Shown: in pieces, positions 1 to 8,273 of the stretch
Layout of the letters: the number at the start of each line of letters is the position of its first letter
Numbering within the stretch: the stretch's first letter is position 1
NCBI GenBank assembly: GCA_017550035.1
Contig: JAFYLS010000001.1
Span: 1 to 33,093, forward strand
Direction: 5' to 3'
Length of the DNA stretch: 33,093 nt
Origin: Clostridia bacterium
GTDB taxonomy: Bacteria; Bacillota; Clostridia; Christensenellales; Aristaeellaceae
Program-made: the position numbers and the translations under genes
The notes under the pieces: generated by a model
Database searches by the model: none
What the model saw: the letters and a program-made list of their open reading frames with translations, nothing else
What the model was told of the DNA's origin: nothing

Positions 1-78
1 CGGAAAACGGGAAAGCATGTATAATGTACACAGCAAAGGCTGTTTTGTTTTGATTGATTGATTCGGGGAGAATGCTTT

Positions 79-1191
79 ATGCAGTTTGAAAACCGTCCTG
101 CCTATCAGCGCAGCACACTGGTCATTGCCTGCGCCGCGCTGCTTGTTTTCATTTTGATTGCGCTGATTGCGCTGGGTGCATTCGGCGGGCGTGACCGCGC
201 CATGAATTACACCAAACTGCGCTGTATGGCGTCTCAGGATGTAACGCCCTTTGGCGACCGGGTGCTGTATTATGACGGTACCACGCTGTACTGCATGAGC
301 GCCAAAGGCAATGAACTGTGGAGTCAGCCGCTGGGCAGCGGAGCCGGTTTTGCAGCCGGGGATAAGCATCTGGTGGCGTGGGTTGGCAGTCAGCTTTTCA
401 TCTTTGATGAAGACGGACATCCTACCTATAATGATCACCTGGGCGGCGAAGTGCAGTTTGCCCGCATTGGCAGCCGGTATGTGGCAGCTGTGGTGGGCGC
501 CAATATCAGTCCCACGCTGGTCGTTAAGGATATGGACGGGATTGATGTGGACAGAGAAACGGATGCCTATGCAGACATGCTGATTCTGGATGTAGGCTTT
601 TTCTCCGGCGGTGAATACATGTGGGTGACCGCGCTGGATGCCTATGGTACCGTACCCAATAACAAGATGTTTACCCTGCGTGTAGGTCAGATGAACACGG
701 GCGAAGTGTCTCTGGGCGAACCGCTGGTGTATAAAGTACTCTATTGCGGCAATGAACTGAACGTAATCACGACCCGCCAGCTCACCCAATACGATTACCG
801 CGGAACTCAGGATGACAGCGGTACAAAGTTGGTATACGGCTGGCAATTGATCGATCAGGATTTGTCTTCCGGTAATGCACAGTTGCTCTTTGCCACTTCC
901 CGCCAGGCTTCCGGTGTGGATGGGAACGGCATCAGCACACTGCGTCTTTTGTACGGCAATACGGACAATCAGTATACGCTGCCCACTTCCTGTGCCGGCG
1001 CTGTGCTTTACCGCAACCGGATCTACGCTTTTTCCAATGACAGTGTCTACCGCACCGGTTTTGGAGAGCGCCGTTTTACGGCACTGAGCCTGCCGATGGA
1101 TGAACGAATCACCGAATATCTGGGTATGCTGGATAATGGAACGGTGCTGCTGGCGTCCGGTGAAGATGTGTACGCCATGCAATTGAACTGA
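79..1191 (+). CDS. DUF5711-like membrane-anchored protein, probable beta-propeller
   Basis: A 370-residue protein of unknown function. The short N-terminal tail is followed by one hydrophobic helix at about residues 13-36, and the rest is predicted extracytoplasmic. The outer part is rich in short beta-strand patterns with repeated aromatic and Gly-Asp turns (for example YYDGTTLYCMSAKGNELWSQ), as in PQQ or WD-like propellers; this resembles the DUF5711 family of Clostridia. ATG at 79 is chosen because GGGGAG at 65-70 sits 8 bases upstream; a TTG at 58 is also in frame but lacks a ribosome site. A TATAAT at 20-25 may be its -10 box, with the -35 at or beyond the window edge. The gene ends 2 bases before hemW, so the two are probably co-transcribed. 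Membrane anchoring is well supported; the propeller fold is inference. Confidence 0.8.
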   Translation: MQFENRPAYQRSTLVIACAALLVFILIALIALGAFGGRDRAMNYTKLRCMASQDVTPFGDRVLYYDGTTLYCMSAKGNELWSQPLGSGAGFAAGDKHLVAWVGSQLFIFDEDGHPTYNDHLGGEVQFARIGSRYVAAVVGANISPTLVVKDMDGIDVDRETDAYADMLILDVGFFSGGEYMWVTALDAYGTVPNNKMFTLRVGQMNTGEVSLGEPLVYKVLYCGNELNVITTRQLTQYDYRGTQDDSGTKLVYGWQLIDQDLSSGNAQLLFATSRQASGVDGNGISTLRLLYGNTDNQYTLPTSCAGAVLYRNRIYAFSNDSVYRTGFGERRFTALSLPMDERITEYLGMLDNGTVLLASGEDVYAMQLN

Positions 1192-1193
1192 AC

Positions 1194-2324
1194 ATGATGA
1201 ATCTTGATATGACCCGAAAAGCAGGTTTGTACCTCCATGTGCCCTTTTGCGTGCAGAAATGCGCCTATTGCGATTTTGCTTCCTGGGCGGGCAGGGAACA
1301 TCTGATGGCGGATTATGCCTGCGCTGTGATGCGTGAAATGGCTGATGCGCCCAAAGCAGGCGTGTCTGTCCGCACGGTGTATGTAGGCGGAGGCACGCCC
1401 TCTTTGTTTCCTTCTGAATGGATGGACCGGGTGCTGGCCTGCATGGAAGAGAATTTTCACATCGAAGATGACGCAGAGAAGAGCTGCGAAATGAACCCCG
1501 GTACCGTGACGGAAACTTTTCTTCAGGTGCTGAAGAAGCACGGCTTTAACCGGGTGTCCATGGGCATGCAGGCGGGGCAGGACCATTTGCTGAAAATGCT
1601 GGGCCGCGTGCATCGGGCCAAGGATGTGGAAAGCAGCGTTGCACTTTTGCGCAGTGCCGGTTTTACCAATTTTAATCTGGATATTATGCTGGGGCTTCCC
1701 GGGCAAACCCTTCGGGATGTGCAGGAAACCCTGGATATGGCACTGTCGCTTCGCCCTGCGCATTTGAGCTGCTACGGACTGATTGTGGAAGAAAATACGC
1801 CCATGCACCGCATGGTGGAAAACGGCACGTGGCAGCTTCCGCCTGTGGAAACGGAGCGGGAAATGTATGAACTTTGCCGCAATGTGCTGGAAAAGCATGG
1901 GTTTTGCCAGTACGAGATCAGCAATTTTGCACTGCCCGGCTTTGAGTGCCGTCACAATGTGGATACCTGGCTGAGGGGTGAATATTTCGGTATTGGCTGT
2001 GCAGCCTGCGGGTTTATGGATGAAATCCGGTATCAGAATCCGCCTGTGCTGGAGGAGTATCTGGCAGGTCAGATGCGGGAAGAAACCGTCATTTCCCGGG
2101 AAGATGCCATTTTTGAAAGCATCATGTTGGGCCTTCGCCTGACGAAAGGCATCCGGGATGAGGATTTTATCCGTATGCACGGCCTTTCGATTCAGGATGC
2201 ATTCGGGGATAAACTGCAAAAACCCATTCGCAACGGACTGCTGACCCACGAAAACGGTGTGCTGAAACTGACGCGCCGTGGGATGGATGTGCAAAACAGT
2301 GTGCTGGTGGATCTGATGGATTGA
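1194..2324 (+). CDS. hemW: HemW-type radical SAM protein (heme chaperone, formerly oxygen-independent coproporphyrinogen oxidase-like)
   Basis: A 376-residue cytoplasmic radical SAM enzyme. The cluster-binding motif CVQKCAYCDF lies near the N terminus (about residues 20-29) after YLHVPFC. It is followed by the glycine-rich YVGGGTPSLF SAM-binding segment, the NPGT motif and the HN..W..Y.GIG segment (HNVDTWLRGEYFGIGCAA) of the HemW family; length matches HemW. Family knowledge: HemW carries heme to respiratory proteins, and true coproporphyrinogen III dehydrogenase activity belongs to HemN. The start at 1194 lies 2 bases after the upstream stop and has no clear ribosome site, so translational coupling is likely; in-frame ATGs at 1197 and 1209 are alternatives. 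A short GCAGTACTGC palindrome followed by seven T residues (2364-2381) may end transcription weakly. Its heme-related substrate in this anaerobe cannot be read from the sequence. Confidence 0.92.
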   Translation: MMNLDMTRKAGLYLHVPFCVQKCAYCDFASWAGREHLMADYACAVMREMADAPKAGVSVRTVYVGGGTPSLFPSEWMDRVLACMEENFHIEDDAEKSCEMNPGTVTETFLQVLKKHGFNRVSMGMQAGQDHLLKMLGRVHRAKDVESSVALLRSAGFTNFNLDIMLGLPGQTLRDVQETLDMALSLRPAHLSCYGLIVEENTPMHRMVENGTWQLPPVETEREMYELCRNVLEKHGFCQYEISNFALPGFECRHNVDTWLRGEYFGIGCAACGFMDEIRYQNPPVLEEYLAGQMREETVISREDAIFESIMLGLRLTKGIRDEDFIRMHGLSIQDAFGDKLQKPIRNGLLTHENGVLKLTRRGMDVQNSVLVDLMD

Positions 2325-2446
2325 TTAGTTCGGGTTTTCCATATTTTACCTGCGTATTTTATGGCAGTACTGCATTTTTTTCGGGAATAAAGAGCGGTAC
2401 GGTTTCGTTTAATAGACACAAGGGCACTCGAAAGGGGACTGAGAAC

Positions 2447-3607
2447 ATGACAATGAAACGCATTTGGGCATTCCTGTTGATGGGCGTGATGCTGCTGGGC
2501 ATGATTTCTGTACCGGCGCAGGCGGCGGAAAACGAATATGCCGTGGTCAGCGGTTCTGCCACTCTTAATCTGCGCGCACAGCCCAGTGCATCTTCCCAGT
2601 GGCTGGGCAGAGCTTTTGAAGGCGATTGGGTGCAGATTCTGACCCATGAAGATAACGGCTGGCACTATTGCCGCGTGGTGGAAACGGGCGCTTACGGCTA
2701 TATGGCAGGCAATTATCTGACGACTGCCAGCGAAAACAGTGTGGGCAGCACGGGCGTGGTGAAAAATCCTGTTGCCAGCCAGTTTTTGAATCTGCGTCAG
2801 TATCCCAGCTACTCTGCTGATGTGATGGGCATTTATTATAACGGTGCAAAGTTCAGCGTGCTGGGTTATGAAAACGGCTGGTATCAGGTAAGAACTTCCA
2901 GCGGGCAGACGGGCTATTTCCGCAAGGAATTTGTGCAGGTGACGGGCAGTGTATCCTCCGGCAATGCGGTGGTGCGTACCGGCAACAGCGGCAAATTGAA
3001 CCTGCGCAATGCTCCTAGCAAGCAGGGCGGCATTATGGCCCAGTATGTGAACTGCACGCAGGTGCAGGTGCTGCTCAAGGGCAGCAAGTTCTGGCAGGTG
3101 AAGGTGGGGAACACGGTAGGTTATATGGACCCCGCTTTCCTGAGCACGGGCAGCGCATCCTCTGCTCACTCTGCACCTTCCCAGCCTGTTCCTGAAACCC
3201 GGGGCTACTGCATCGTCAATAATCCCCGCGCCACCCAGTTCCTCAACCTTCGCCAGCAGCCCTCCACTACCTCCAAAGTACTGGCGACCTATAAGAACGG
3301 CATCCGGCTGGAGATCATTGAACAGGGCGAAAAGTGGTGCAAGGTATACGGAAAAGCTACCGGCAACATTGGCTATGTAATGACCGAGTATGTGACGCTC
3401 TACGGCGTTCCCTCTACGCCGGTAAAGACCGTGCAGAACGGCAATACCTTTGTCAATCTCCGTTCTGCGCCCAGCAAGGTAAACGGTGCTGTGTACGAAA
3501 AACTGTATTCCGGCAATCAGGTCATTGTGCTCACCCCCGGAGATGAATGGACGCAGGTCCGCTATGGAAACACCGTAGGGTATATGATGAGCAATTTCCT
3601 CAAGTAA
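2447..3607 (+). CDS. Secreted protein made of five bacterial SH3 (SH3b) repeats
   Basis: A 386-residue exported protein. ATG at 2447 is preceded by AAAGGGG (2431-2437, 9-base spacing); the reading frame opens earlier at 2321 but that stretch has no ribosome site. A type I signal peptide is clear: MKRIW, a hydrophobic core, then VPAQAAE. The mature part holds five SH3b units, each with an LNLR or VNLR core followed by P-S, a W or Y strand and a final GY(M/F) strand. The cores are STLNLRAQPS, QFLNLRQYPS, KLNLRNAPS, QFLNLRQQPS and FVNLRSAPS. SH3b domains usually bind peptidoglycan cross-bridges or cell-wall polymers. No catalytic domain, LPXTG motif or transmembrane anchor is visible, so the protein is probably retained by wall binding alone. 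A strong terminator follows directly. Confidence 0.88.
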   Translation: MTMKRIWAFLLMGVMLLGMISVPAQAAENEYAVVSGSATLNLRAQPSASSQWLGRAFEGDWVQILTHEDNGWHYCRVVETGAYGYMAGNYLTTASENSVGSTGVVKNPVASQFLNLRQYPSYSADVMGIYYNGAKFSVLGYENGWYQVRTSSGQTGYFRKEFVQVTGSVSSGNAVVRTGNSGKLNLRNAPSKQGGIMAQYVNCTQVQVLLKGSKFWQVKVGNTVGYMDPAFLSTGSASSAHSAPSQPVPETRGYCIVNNPRATQFLNLRQQPSTTSKVLATYKNGIRLEIIEQGEKWCKVYGKATGNIGYVMTEYVTLYGVPSTPVKTVQNGNTFVNLRSAPSKVNGAVYEKLYSGNQVIVLTPGDEWTQVRYGNTVGYMMSNFLK

Positions 3608-3621
3608 CGTACGCTTGTGTT

Positions 3622-3653
3622 AAGAACGTCTGCTGCGGCAGGCGTTCTTTTTT
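3622..3653 (+). terminator. Rho-independent terminator after the SH3b gene
   Basis: A 12-bp stem (AAGAACG plus TCTGC pairing with GCAGG and CGTTCTT, one G-T wobble) closes a TGCG loop and runs into a T-rich tract. It lies 15 bases after the SH3b stop codon and separates that gene from recD2. Confidence 0.9.
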
Positions 3654-3677
3654 GTTTTTCCATGCATGCTTCATCTG

Positions 3678-3707
3678 TTGACGGATGGCATGGGTTCATG
3701 GTATCTT
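3678..3707 (+). promoter_or_regulatory. Probable sigma-A promoter of recD2-comF-tcdA
   Basis: TTGACG (3678-3683) and TATCTT (3702-3707) are separated by 18 bases, with TGG before the -10 giving an extended -10 element. It sits between the upstream terminator and the recD2 ribosome site AGGTGA (3733-3738). Confidence 0.5.
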
Positions 3708-3744
3708 GTTTTGAGTCCTTTTATTGAAAGGCAGGTGAAACGGC

Positions 3745-5934
3745 GTGGCGCAGCTGGAATGTATTATTGAAGATACCGTGTTTCGCAATGAGGAAAACGG
3801 CTATACGGTGCTGGAGGCCCGGGCGGGCAGACAGGAAGTGATGGTCGTGGGCGTTTTTCCCGCGCTCACGCCGGGTGAACAGGTCTGCTTTGAAGGCGAT
3901 TGGGTGGAACATCCTCAGTATGGCAAGCAGTGGAAGGCCACGGGGTGTCAACTGCGCACGCCTACATCGCTGCTGGGTATCGAGCGTTTTCTGGGCTCCG
4001 GATTGATCCAGGGGGTCGGTTCGGTTACTGCCAGGCTGATTGTGCAGGAATTTGGGCTGAAAACGCTGGAAATCATGACCGAAACACCGGAGCGGCTCAG
4101 CGAAGTCAGCGGCATCGGCAAAAAGCGGGCACAGCAGATCGCCGAAAGCTTCCGGGAACAGTTTGCCGTGCGTCAGGCCATGGTGTTTCTGCAGTCCTAT
4201 GGGGTCAGTCCGGCGCTGGCTGTGAAGATCAGCAAGCGTTATGGCGACCGGGTGCAGCAGCTGGTGCAGGAAAATCCCTACCGCCTGGTGGACGATATTG
4301 AAGGTGTGGGCTTTTTGACAGCTGACCGTATCGCACTGAGCATGGGCATTTCTCAGGACAGCGAATACCGCCTGCAGGCAGGTATTAAATACGCGCTCCG
4401 GGATGCAGCCGGCAATGGCGGACATACCTATCTGCCCAAGGATCAGCTTTTGTACCATGCTGCCCGGCTTTTGCGGGTGGATGAGGACATGCTTCCCGAT
4501 TCTCTGGTCAGGCTGCTATTTGACCGGGAAGTGGTGCTTTCTGAACTGAATGGAGAAAAGTGCTGCATGCTGCCTGCTTTCTATTATGCCGAAAGAGAAG
4601 TGGCTAAGCGGCTGCATATGCTCATGCAGTCGGCGCAGGTGGTGCTTCCTCAGGCAGTGGAGCGGGATATTTCCGATTTTGAAAAACGGAACCATATTCA
4701 TTTCAGTCCGGTGCAGCGCAATGCCGTATCCGAAGCACTGAAATCCGGTTTGATGGTCATCACCGGCGGTCCGGGTACGGGTAAAACCACCATTATTAAC
4801 TGCATTCTTTCCCTGATGGGGAAAGATGTGCTGCTGGCTGCGCCTACCGGACGCGCGGCCAAGCGCATGAGTGAAGCTACGGGGCAGGAAGCCAAAACGC
4901 TGCACCGTCTGCTGGAATATACCGGCGATGAGGAAGCGTTCCAGCGCAATGAAGAAAACCCGCTGGAATGCACCTGCGTGATTGTGGATGAAATGTCCAT
5001 GGTGGATATTTTCCTGATGCGCTCCCTTCTGCGTGCGTTGAAACCCGGTACCCGGCTTATTCTGGTAGGGGATGCGGACCAGCTTCCTTCTGTGGGCGCG
5101 GGCAATGTGCTGGGCGATATTTTGAAGAGCGGCGTTATTCCTTCTGTACGTTTGACGGATATTTTCCGTCAGGATGAAAAAAGTTTGATCGTCCTCAATG
5201 CCCACCGCATCAATCAGGGTGAAATGCCTGTGCTCAACCAGAAGGGCAGCGATTTCTTCTTTGAACGTAAATTTCATGCGGAAGAGGCAGCAGACACCAT
5301 TGTTGGTTTGTGTGCCAACCGTTTGCCGAAATTTCTCAAATCCAAATCTGCTGTGCAGGATATACAGGTGCTGGCACCCATGAAAAAGGGTGCCTGCGGC
5401 GTACTGGCCATCAATAAACTGCTGCAGGAAGCGCTGAATCCGCCTAAACCCTACAAGAAGGAAATGATTTTTGGAGAAACGGTGTTCCGTGTAGGCGACA
5501 AGGTGATGCACATCAAGAACAACTATTCTCTGGAATGGCGGTGCGAAAGCACAGGCCAGGAGGGGCTGGGCGTGTTCAACGGCGATATGGGCTTTGTGCT
5601 GGATATCGATAAAGAAGAAAAAGTGGTTTCCGTGCTCTATGATGACGATAGGCATGTGGAATACATGTATCAGCAATTGGAAGAGCTGGAACTGGCGTAT
5701 TGTCTGAGTGTGCACAAGAGTCAGGGCAGCGAATTTCCCTGCGTGGTCATGCCTGTGGTGGGCGGCAGCAATATGCTGCTGAACCGCAATCTGTTCTATA
5801 CGGCACTGACCCGCGCCCGGAAGCTGGTGGTGCTGGTGGGCAGGGAAGAAGCCATTGCCGCCATGGTGCGTAACGATCATATTGCTATGCGTTATACCGC
5901 ACTGAGGGAACGCCTATGCGAGATGCAATCCTGA
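3745..5934 (+). CDS. recD2: RecD2-type ATP-dependent DNA helicase (SF1B)
   Basis: A 729-residue helicase with 5'-3' polarity expected for the family. The N-terminal region has a small OB-like beta segment and helix-hairpin-helix segments (GVGSVTARL, VSGIGKKRAQQI, IEGVGFLTADRIA) typical of RecD2 and absent from RecBCD-type RecD. The motor follows: Walker A GGPGTGKTT with Lys347, Walker B IVDEMSMVD with Asp415-Glu416, GDADQLPSVGAGNVL, and late motifs LSVHKSQGSEF (from residue 654) and YTALTRARKLVVLVG. Length is normal for RecD2. The GTG start at 3745 is supported by AGGTGA 6 bases upstream. The last 19 bases overlap comF, so the two are translationally coupled. Known roles of RecD2 are in recombinational repair, fork progression and mismatch repair; which applies here cannot be seen. 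Confidence 0.95.
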   Translation: MAQLECIIEDTVFRNEENGYTVLEARAGRQEVMVVGVFPALTPGEQVCFEGDWVEHPQYGKQWKATGCQLRTPTSLLGIERFLGSGLIQGVGSVTARLIVQEFGLKTLEIMTETPERLSEVSGIGKKRAQQIAESFREQFAVRQAMVFLQSYGVSPALAVKISKRYGDRVQQLVQENPYRLVDDIEGVGFLTADRIALSMGISQDSEYRLQAGIKYALRDAAGNGGHTYLPKDQLLYHAARLLRVDEDMLPDSLVRLLFDREVVLSELNGEKCCMLPAFYYAEREVAKRLHMLMQSAQVVLPQAVERDISDFEKRNHIHFSPVQRNAVSEALKSGLMVITGGPGTGKTTIINCILSLMGKDVLLAAPTGRAAKRMSEATGQEAKTLHRLLEYTGDEEAFQRNEENPLECTCVIVDEMSMVDIFLMRSLLRALKPGTRLILVGDADQLPSVGAGNVLGDILKSGVIPSVRLTDIFRQDEKSLIVLNAHRINQGEMPVLNQKGSDFFFERKFHAEEAADTIVGLCANRLPKFLKSKSAVQDIQVLAPMKKGACGVLAINKLLQEALNPPKPYKKEMIFGETVFRVGDKVMHIKNNYSLEWRCESTGQEGLGVFNGDMGFVLDIDKEEKVVSVLYDDDRHVEYMYQQLEELELAYCLSVHKSQGSEFPCVVMPVVGGSNMLLNRNLFYTALTRARKLVVLVGREEAIAAMVRNDHIAMRYTALRERLCEMQS

Positions 5935-6680
5935 ATCTGCTCTATCCCAAAGGCGTCCGGTGCATGCAATGCGGCGAAGTGCGCAGGATGGACATGGAAA
6001 ACTGTCTGTGTTCCGTTTGTATGGAAGAACTGGAAAGCGAACGGATTCCGGCATCTTCCTGCGAACGCTGCCTGAGTTATGTGGAAAAAGGCACAGCCTG
6101 CGCATTTTGCCGGGATGGCGGGCTGGATGGAATCCGGCGGGCGTACGCACCCTATCAGTATGTCAATGCAGCGCGTAATCTGGTGCTTTGCATAAAGTTT
6201 GAAAGCGTGGAGGATTGTGTGCCGTTGCTTGCGGATGCCATGGCAGACAGTTTGAAACACCGGGATTTTGATGTCCTTGTACCCGTGCCGCTGCATTTTT
6301 TCCGTATGCGGGAAAGAGGCTTCAATCAGGCAATGCTGCTGGCTCAAGCGCTTTCTAAGCGGGTGAATATTCCGGTAGCCGATGCCCTGAAGCGTGTGCG
6401 CGCCACCCGAGCGCAGAGTACATTGAGTAAGCGTGCGGACAGAGAGCGCAATGTGAAAGATGCGTTTCGGATGCGTGCGGATGCATCTGTTCTGGGGAAA
6501 CGTGTTTTGCTGGTGGACGATGTACGCACTTCCGGGAATACAGCCCGTGCCTGCGCCGAAGAATTGCTCAAAAACGGAGCTGCGGAAGTGAGTTTGTGCA
6601 CTGTGTGCGTGGTATGGAAATATCAGGGGAAGAAATTTGACAAACAACCGGAAAACAGGAAGAAAGACAGGTATATGTAA
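5916..6680 (+). CDS. comF: ComF family protein (phosphoribosyltransferase-fold, competence-type)
   Basis: A 254-residue cytoplasmic protein. The N terminus holds a four-cysteine zinc-finger region (CMQCG ... CLCSVC) and a second Cys cluster (CERC ... CAFC). The C-terminal half is a type I phosphoribosyltransferase domain with the PRPP-loop signature VLLVDDVRTSGNT at about residues 197-209 and the family segment RERGFNQAMLLAQAL. ComF proteins assist uptake or handling of single-stranded DNA in competent cells and are also found in non-competent species. GAGGGA at 5904-5909 supports ATG 5916, inside the end of recD2; the stop codon shares one base with the next start (TAATG). Coupling to recD2 fits a role in DNA metabolism, but no other competence gene is in the window. 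Confidence 0.9.
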   Translation: MRDAILNLLYPKGVRCMQCGEVRRMDMENCLCSVCMEELESERIPASSCERCLSYVEKGTACAFCRDGGLDGIRRAYAPYQYVNAARNLVLCIKFESVEDCVPLLADAMADSLKHRDFDVLVPVPLHFFRMRERGFNQAMLLAQALSKRVNIPVADALKRVRATRAQSTLSKRADRERNVKDAFRMRADASVLGKRVLLVDDVRTSGNTARACAEELLKNGAAEVSLCTVCVVWKYQGKKFDKQPENRKKDRYM

Positions 6681-7381
6681 TGGAAGCCTGGAAAGAAAGA
6701 ACAGCGCTGCTGCTGGGTGAAGACGGCGTGATGAAACTGCAAAACTGCCATGTGGCGGTATTCGGACTGGGCGGCGTGGGCGGTGCCTGTGCGGAAGCCC
6801 TTGCCCGTGCCGGTGTGGGGGAAATGACGCTGTTTGATCCGGATGCGGTGAGCCAAAGCAATATCAACCGGCAATTGATCGCCCTGCATTCCACTGTGGG
6901 TATGCAAAAAACGGCAGCCTGCGCCGTCCGGCTTCAGGATATCAATCCGGGTATTCGCCTGCATTTGGAAAATGTGTTTTACGGAGCAGAAAATGCGGAA
7001 CTGTTTCCCCTTTCGCAGTATGATTATGTGGTGGATGCCATTGATACGGTATCTTCCAAGCTGCTGCTGATTGAATTGGCGAAGAAAGAAAACACCCCTG
7101 TGATCAGCTGCATGGGAACGGGCAATAAACTGGATCCTTCCCGTTTGGAGATCTGCGATATCCAGAAAACCAGTGTATGCCCGCTGGCGCGGGTGATGCG
7201 CAGGGAACTGAAAAAGCGGGGGATTGATCAGCTGACGGTGGTTTACAGTCAGGAAGAACCCCTCAAGGTGGTGGCGGATACCGAGTTTGGCCGTCATGCG
7301 CCGGGAAGTATCTCCTTTGTGCCGCCGGCTGCAGGATATCTGCTGGCATCCAAAGTGATTCGTGACCTGACCGGAAAATAA
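6680..7381 (+). CDS. tcdA: tRNA threonylcarbamoyladenosine dehydratase (TcdA/CsdL, ThiF/E1-like)
   Basis: A 233-residue member of the ThiF/E1 superfamily. The Rossmann ATP-binding loop VAVFGLGGVGGACAEALARA is at about residues 25-44, followed by the E1 signature FDPDAVSQSNINRQLIA. The adenylation-site segment YVVDAIDTVSSKLLLI, the CMGTGNKLDPSRLEI strand and the TSVCPLARVMRRELKKRG segment with its conserved Cys are all TcdA features. The enzyme uses ATP to cyclise t6A to ct6A at position 37 of ANN-decoding tRNAs. It is somewhat shorter than the E. coli protein. The start overlaps the comF stop by one base, placing it last in the recD2-comF-tcdA operon. A bidirectional terminator follows 14 bases after the stop. 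Confidence 0.92.
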   Translation: MEAWKERTALLLGEDGVMKLQNCHVAVFGLGGVGGACAEALARAGVGEMTLFDPDAVSQSNINRQLIALHSTVGMQKTAACAVRLQDINPGIRLHLENVFYGAENAELFPLSQYDYVVDAIDTVSSKLLLIELAKKENTPVISCMGTGNKLDPSRLEICDIQKTSVCPLARVMRRELKKRGIDQLTVVYSQEEPLKVVADTEFGRHAPGSISFVPPAAGYLLASKVIRDLTGK

Positions 7382-7394
7382 GTGAATAAACAGC

Positions 7395-7424
7395 AAAAGG
7401 CTGCGGGTAATACCGCAGCCTTTT
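7395..7424. terminator. Bidirectional terminator between tcdA and the hydrolase gene
   Basis: A perfect 12-bp stem (AAAAGGCTGCGG paired with CCGCAGCCTTTT) around a 6-base loop, with T-rich ends on both strands. It serves the convergent tcdA (+) and alpha/beta hydrolase (-) genes. Confidence 0.9.
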
Positions 7425-7438
7425 ATGTATTCTTATAG

Positions 7439-8206
7439 TTACAGGTTTTCTGCTTTCCGCAGGAAGGAAATCATGGTATCTGCAATCAGCGGGAGTTCGG
7501 CGGACAGGGTGATCACATGGGGTGCTTCCTGCAGCCACAGGTGTTCCTTTACGGGACTGCTGGCTTTTTGCTGGATGGTATCCATGCTTTCGGGTGCAAT
7601 GGTCCGATCTTTTTTTGACTGGACGGAAAGCAGCGGACAGGTGATTTTGGCAAGTCCGCTTCTTGCCATGCGCATAATCCGGTTAAGATCGGCCACTTTG
7701 CTGGTGGGGTAGGAGGTGTAGCCCAGATCATATTCCCTGGGTTGTGTGAACCTGCTCAAGCGGGTATGCACGGTGGGATAAATGAAATGCAGCATGCCTG
7801 CAAGCGGCGCCAGTTTGTTGGCGGCATAGGTAGGTGCGGCCAGCGTAACGCAGGCGGTCAAGTTCATTTCCTGCGCCAGAATCAGCGCGATGGCGCCGCC
7901 CATGGAAAGCCCTGCCACAGAAAAATGGGGATACTGCGTGCGCATTTCCTGCGCGGCGGAACGGGCCTCCTGCAGCCACTCCGTCCATGTGCTGTTTTTC
8001 ATGTCCTCGGGCGATGTACCATGCCCGGGCAGACGGACGCAGCGCACGGTAAAGCCGGCTTCCAGCAGCATTTTACCCAGCGGAATCATTTGCGCAGGGC
8101 ATGCGGTAAAGCCGTGAATCAGCAGCACGGCATGGTCTCCGCTCCGGTAAAAGAAAGGGGATGCCAGCGGAGAAAAGAGAAGTGTCTGGGTACTTGTTGT
8201 ATTCAA
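7439..8206 (-). CDS. Alpha/beta hydrolase, Est30-like carboxylesterase or monoacylglycerol lipase type
   Basis: A 255-residue cytoplasmic alpha/beta hydrolase. The oxyanion region LLIHGFT (residues 28-34) and the RLPGHGTSPEDM loop typical of bacterial thermostable carboxylesterases are present. The nucleophile elbow is GLSMGG with Ser101; the likely acid is Asp200 in QSKKDRTI and the base His230 in APHVI, completing the triad. The substrate is probably a short- or medium-chain ester but cannot be set from sequence. The start is TTG at 8204-8206, supported by AAAGGAG (complement of 8215-8221) 8 bases upstream; no ATG is placed better. Only about nine bases separate this ribosome site from the T-tract of the preceding gene's terminator, so it may depend on read-through from the efp region. 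Confidence 0.88.
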   Translation of the reverse strand: MNTTSTQTLLFSPLASPFFYRSGDHAVLLIHGFTACPAQMIPLGKMLLEAGFTVRCVRLPGHGTSPEDMKNSTWTEWLQEARSAAQEMRTQYPHFSVAGLSMGGAIALILAQEMNLTACVTLAAPTYAANKLAPLAGMLHFIYPTVHTRLSRFTQPREYDLGYTSYPTSKVADLNRIMRMARSGLAKITCPLLSVQSKKDRTIAPESMDTIQQKASSPVKEHLWLQEAPHVITLSAELPLIADTMISFLRKAENL

Positions 8207-8230
8207 AAGGAAGACTCCTTTCCACCGATG

Positions 8231-8263
8231 AAAAAACGCGCCGCAAAAGTGCAGCGCGTTTTG
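8231..8263 (-). terminator. Terminator after the CD1247-like gene
   Basis: On the minus strand a 9-bp stem (AAAACGCGC with GCGCGTTTT) continues past one mismatch into two more GC pairs and ends in a T6 run (complement of 8231-8236). It lies just after the CD1247-like stop and directly before the hydrolase ribosome site. Confidence 0.8.
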
Positions 8264-8273
8264 TAGTGTTTAA

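Noticed and set aside
30..46. ACAGC-AAAG-GCTGT with T-rich bases as a terminator of an upstream gene
   Set aside because: The stem has only five pairs and lies after a good TATAAT, so it would interrupt the leader of the first gene; too weak to list.
4516..5880. A 454-codon minus-strand frame opposite recD2
   Set aside because: It lies fully inside recD2 on the other strand, is His-rich, and has no start signals.
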